Assembly: GCA_016191525.1 (NCBI GenBank)
Contig: JACPOK010000016.1
Span: 356,804-420,803, forward strand
From: Burkholderiales bacterium
Lineage (GTDB): Bacteria; Pseudomonadota; Gammaproteobacteria; Burkholderiales; Burkholderiaceae_C
Direction: 5' to 3'
Length of the DNA stretch: 64,000 nucleotides
The translations under genes and the position numbers were made by a program. Below, piece after piece: positions 63,503-64,000 of the stretch; positions within the stretch are counted from its first letter, which is position 1; each line of letters opens with the position of its first letter. Under the pieces are notes generated by a model. That model searched no databases. It had not been told where the DNA came from and saw only the letters and a program-made list of their open reading frames with translations.

Positions 63503-63762
63503 GCAGGCTGGTAATTTTTCACGGCATGTTATCAATGGGGCAACACCCCACCATCAACAGCCTTTGTGATATTTGGCGCACAAGGGGCGAATAAGGGCCG
63601 AGCCCCGCGGCGCCCGGTCATTTTGCACAGGGCTTTTTATTGCGTGGCATGTAACGCTGTGCTACTGTCGAAAGCGACTATTTGCTTGTAGGACAAGGCC
63701 CCGTGCGCCAGGTGAAAAAAGCCTGAAAAAAGCGGCTGCCTCGCCCCCTGAAAGAAGACCCC
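63503..63762. other. Intergenic region upstream of the exoprotein gene
   Basis: 260 bases between divergent genes, with lower GC and A/T-rich patches (around 63630-63690). It must hold promoters for both genes, but I see no box pair I would defend. A tandem GAAAAAAGC occurs twice at about 63714-63733. Confidence 0.5.
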
Positions 63763-64000
63763 GTGACCGATTTGCTGAAACTCATTGCGCCGGCGACCCC
63801 GGCCGCACGCGCGGCGCGCAGCCCTGCTGTGGCCGGATTCCGCCCTGCGGGAGCGGCGCTGGCGATAGCGGCGGCATTTGCCGGGCCTGCGGCAGCGCAG
63901 CTGACAGGAGCGCAAGTCATCCACGGGCAGGCGGCCATCGTGCAGCAAGGCGCCAACGTCACCGTCACCACCCAGAACGGGGCAGGCAGCAACCACTCGG
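63763..64000 (+). CDS. Filamentous-haemagglutinin-type exoprotein, N-terminal fragment (cut by window end)
   Basis: 79 codons are open to the window edge. GTG start with AAGAAG just upstream. A basic/Ala-rich leader (about 52 residues, export signal ending PAAAQ) is followed by LTGAQVIHGQAAIVQQGANV and TVTTQNGAGSNHS, the opening of the haemagglutination-activity (TPS secretion) domain of two-partner-secreted adhesins and contact-dependent toxins. No TpsB partner gene is within the window. Partial. Confidence 0.78.
   Translation, partial: MTDLLKLIAPATPAARAARSPAVAGFRPAGAALAIAAAFAGPAAAQLTGAQVIHGQAAIVQQGANVTVTTQNGAGSNHS

Noticed and set aside
1..64000. CRISPR arrays, tRNA/rRNA genes, insertion sequences, prophage or integrative elements
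   Set aside because: No regularly spaced direct repeats, no cloverleaf or rRNA motifs, no transposase, integrase or phage proteins seen on either strand.

Overview
The window looks like a chromosomal segment of a high-GC betaproteobacterium, most likely Burkholderiales, family Comamonadaceae (Polaromonas/Variovorax/Rhodoferax/Ramlibacter-like). The evidence is the strong third-position GC bias, conserved neighbourhoods typical of that group (yajC-secD-secF followed by a DUF1631 gene; smg-dprA-LysM divergent from def-fmt; pgk-pyk-fba-purC-purE-purK-tsaC) and scattered copies of a short element of the kind I associate with Comamonadaceae genomes. Genus and species cannot be settled by reading. 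I found no rRNA, tRNA, CRISPR array, insertion sequence or prophage. Coding density is very high and many genes overlap by ATGA, GTGA or TGATG.

Layout. 1-7.1 kb: a GST gene, then a seven-gene minus-strand operon (FAD oxidoreductase, DUF1365, Cfa-type methyltransferase, chalcone-isomerase-like protein, MFS transporter, DUF3833 lipoprotein, SDR). Its first three genes resemble the alphaproteobacterial module for modified (cyclopropane or furan) fatty acids. A 12-bp-arm palindrome overlapping a good promoter lies upstream. 7.4-9.5 kb: a Gpx-like thiol peroxidase, and a ferritin-like di-iron protein coupled to the heptose adenylyltransferase RfaE2. 9.5-19 kb, minus strand: a small membrane protein, a rhomboid-fold protein lacking its serine, a complete RND tripartite pump, and an ACP-ketosynthase-thioester-reductase trio. 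19-29.6 kb: glnE divergent from a coupled operon yhdP-nitrilase-histidine kinase-response regulator. 29.6-35 kb: mltA, an Lrp regulator and a divergent fused indolepyruvate ferredoxin oxidoreductase. 35-41 kb: the Sec accessory operon and a DUF1631 protein with a long glycine-rich insert. 41-46 kb: smg, dprA, a LysM protein, def, a BamE-like lipoprotein, fmt. 46-56 kb: glycolysis and purine genes, CnoX, tsaC. 56-64 kb: a serine-less GDSL-type lipoprotein, a secreted lipase-like lipoprotein, SemiSWEET-dacB, tsaB-rimI-UDG, a GlcNAc-transferase-like gene, and the start of a filamentous-haemagglutinin-type exoprotein cut by the window end.

The most unusual structure is a family of at least seven diverged copies of a roughly 57-bp element (gap-free alignment by eye for six of them). 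Five lie inside genes and two at gene ends. The intragenic copies are read through as protein insertions in SDR, Fmt, PurK, CnoX and uracil-DNA glycosylase. Copies of the same orientation are translated in only two frames, and positions that would create stops differ from the consensus. The second most interesting features are the lipid-modification operon with its palindromic promoter and the ACP/KS/reductase trio that runs into an RND pump.
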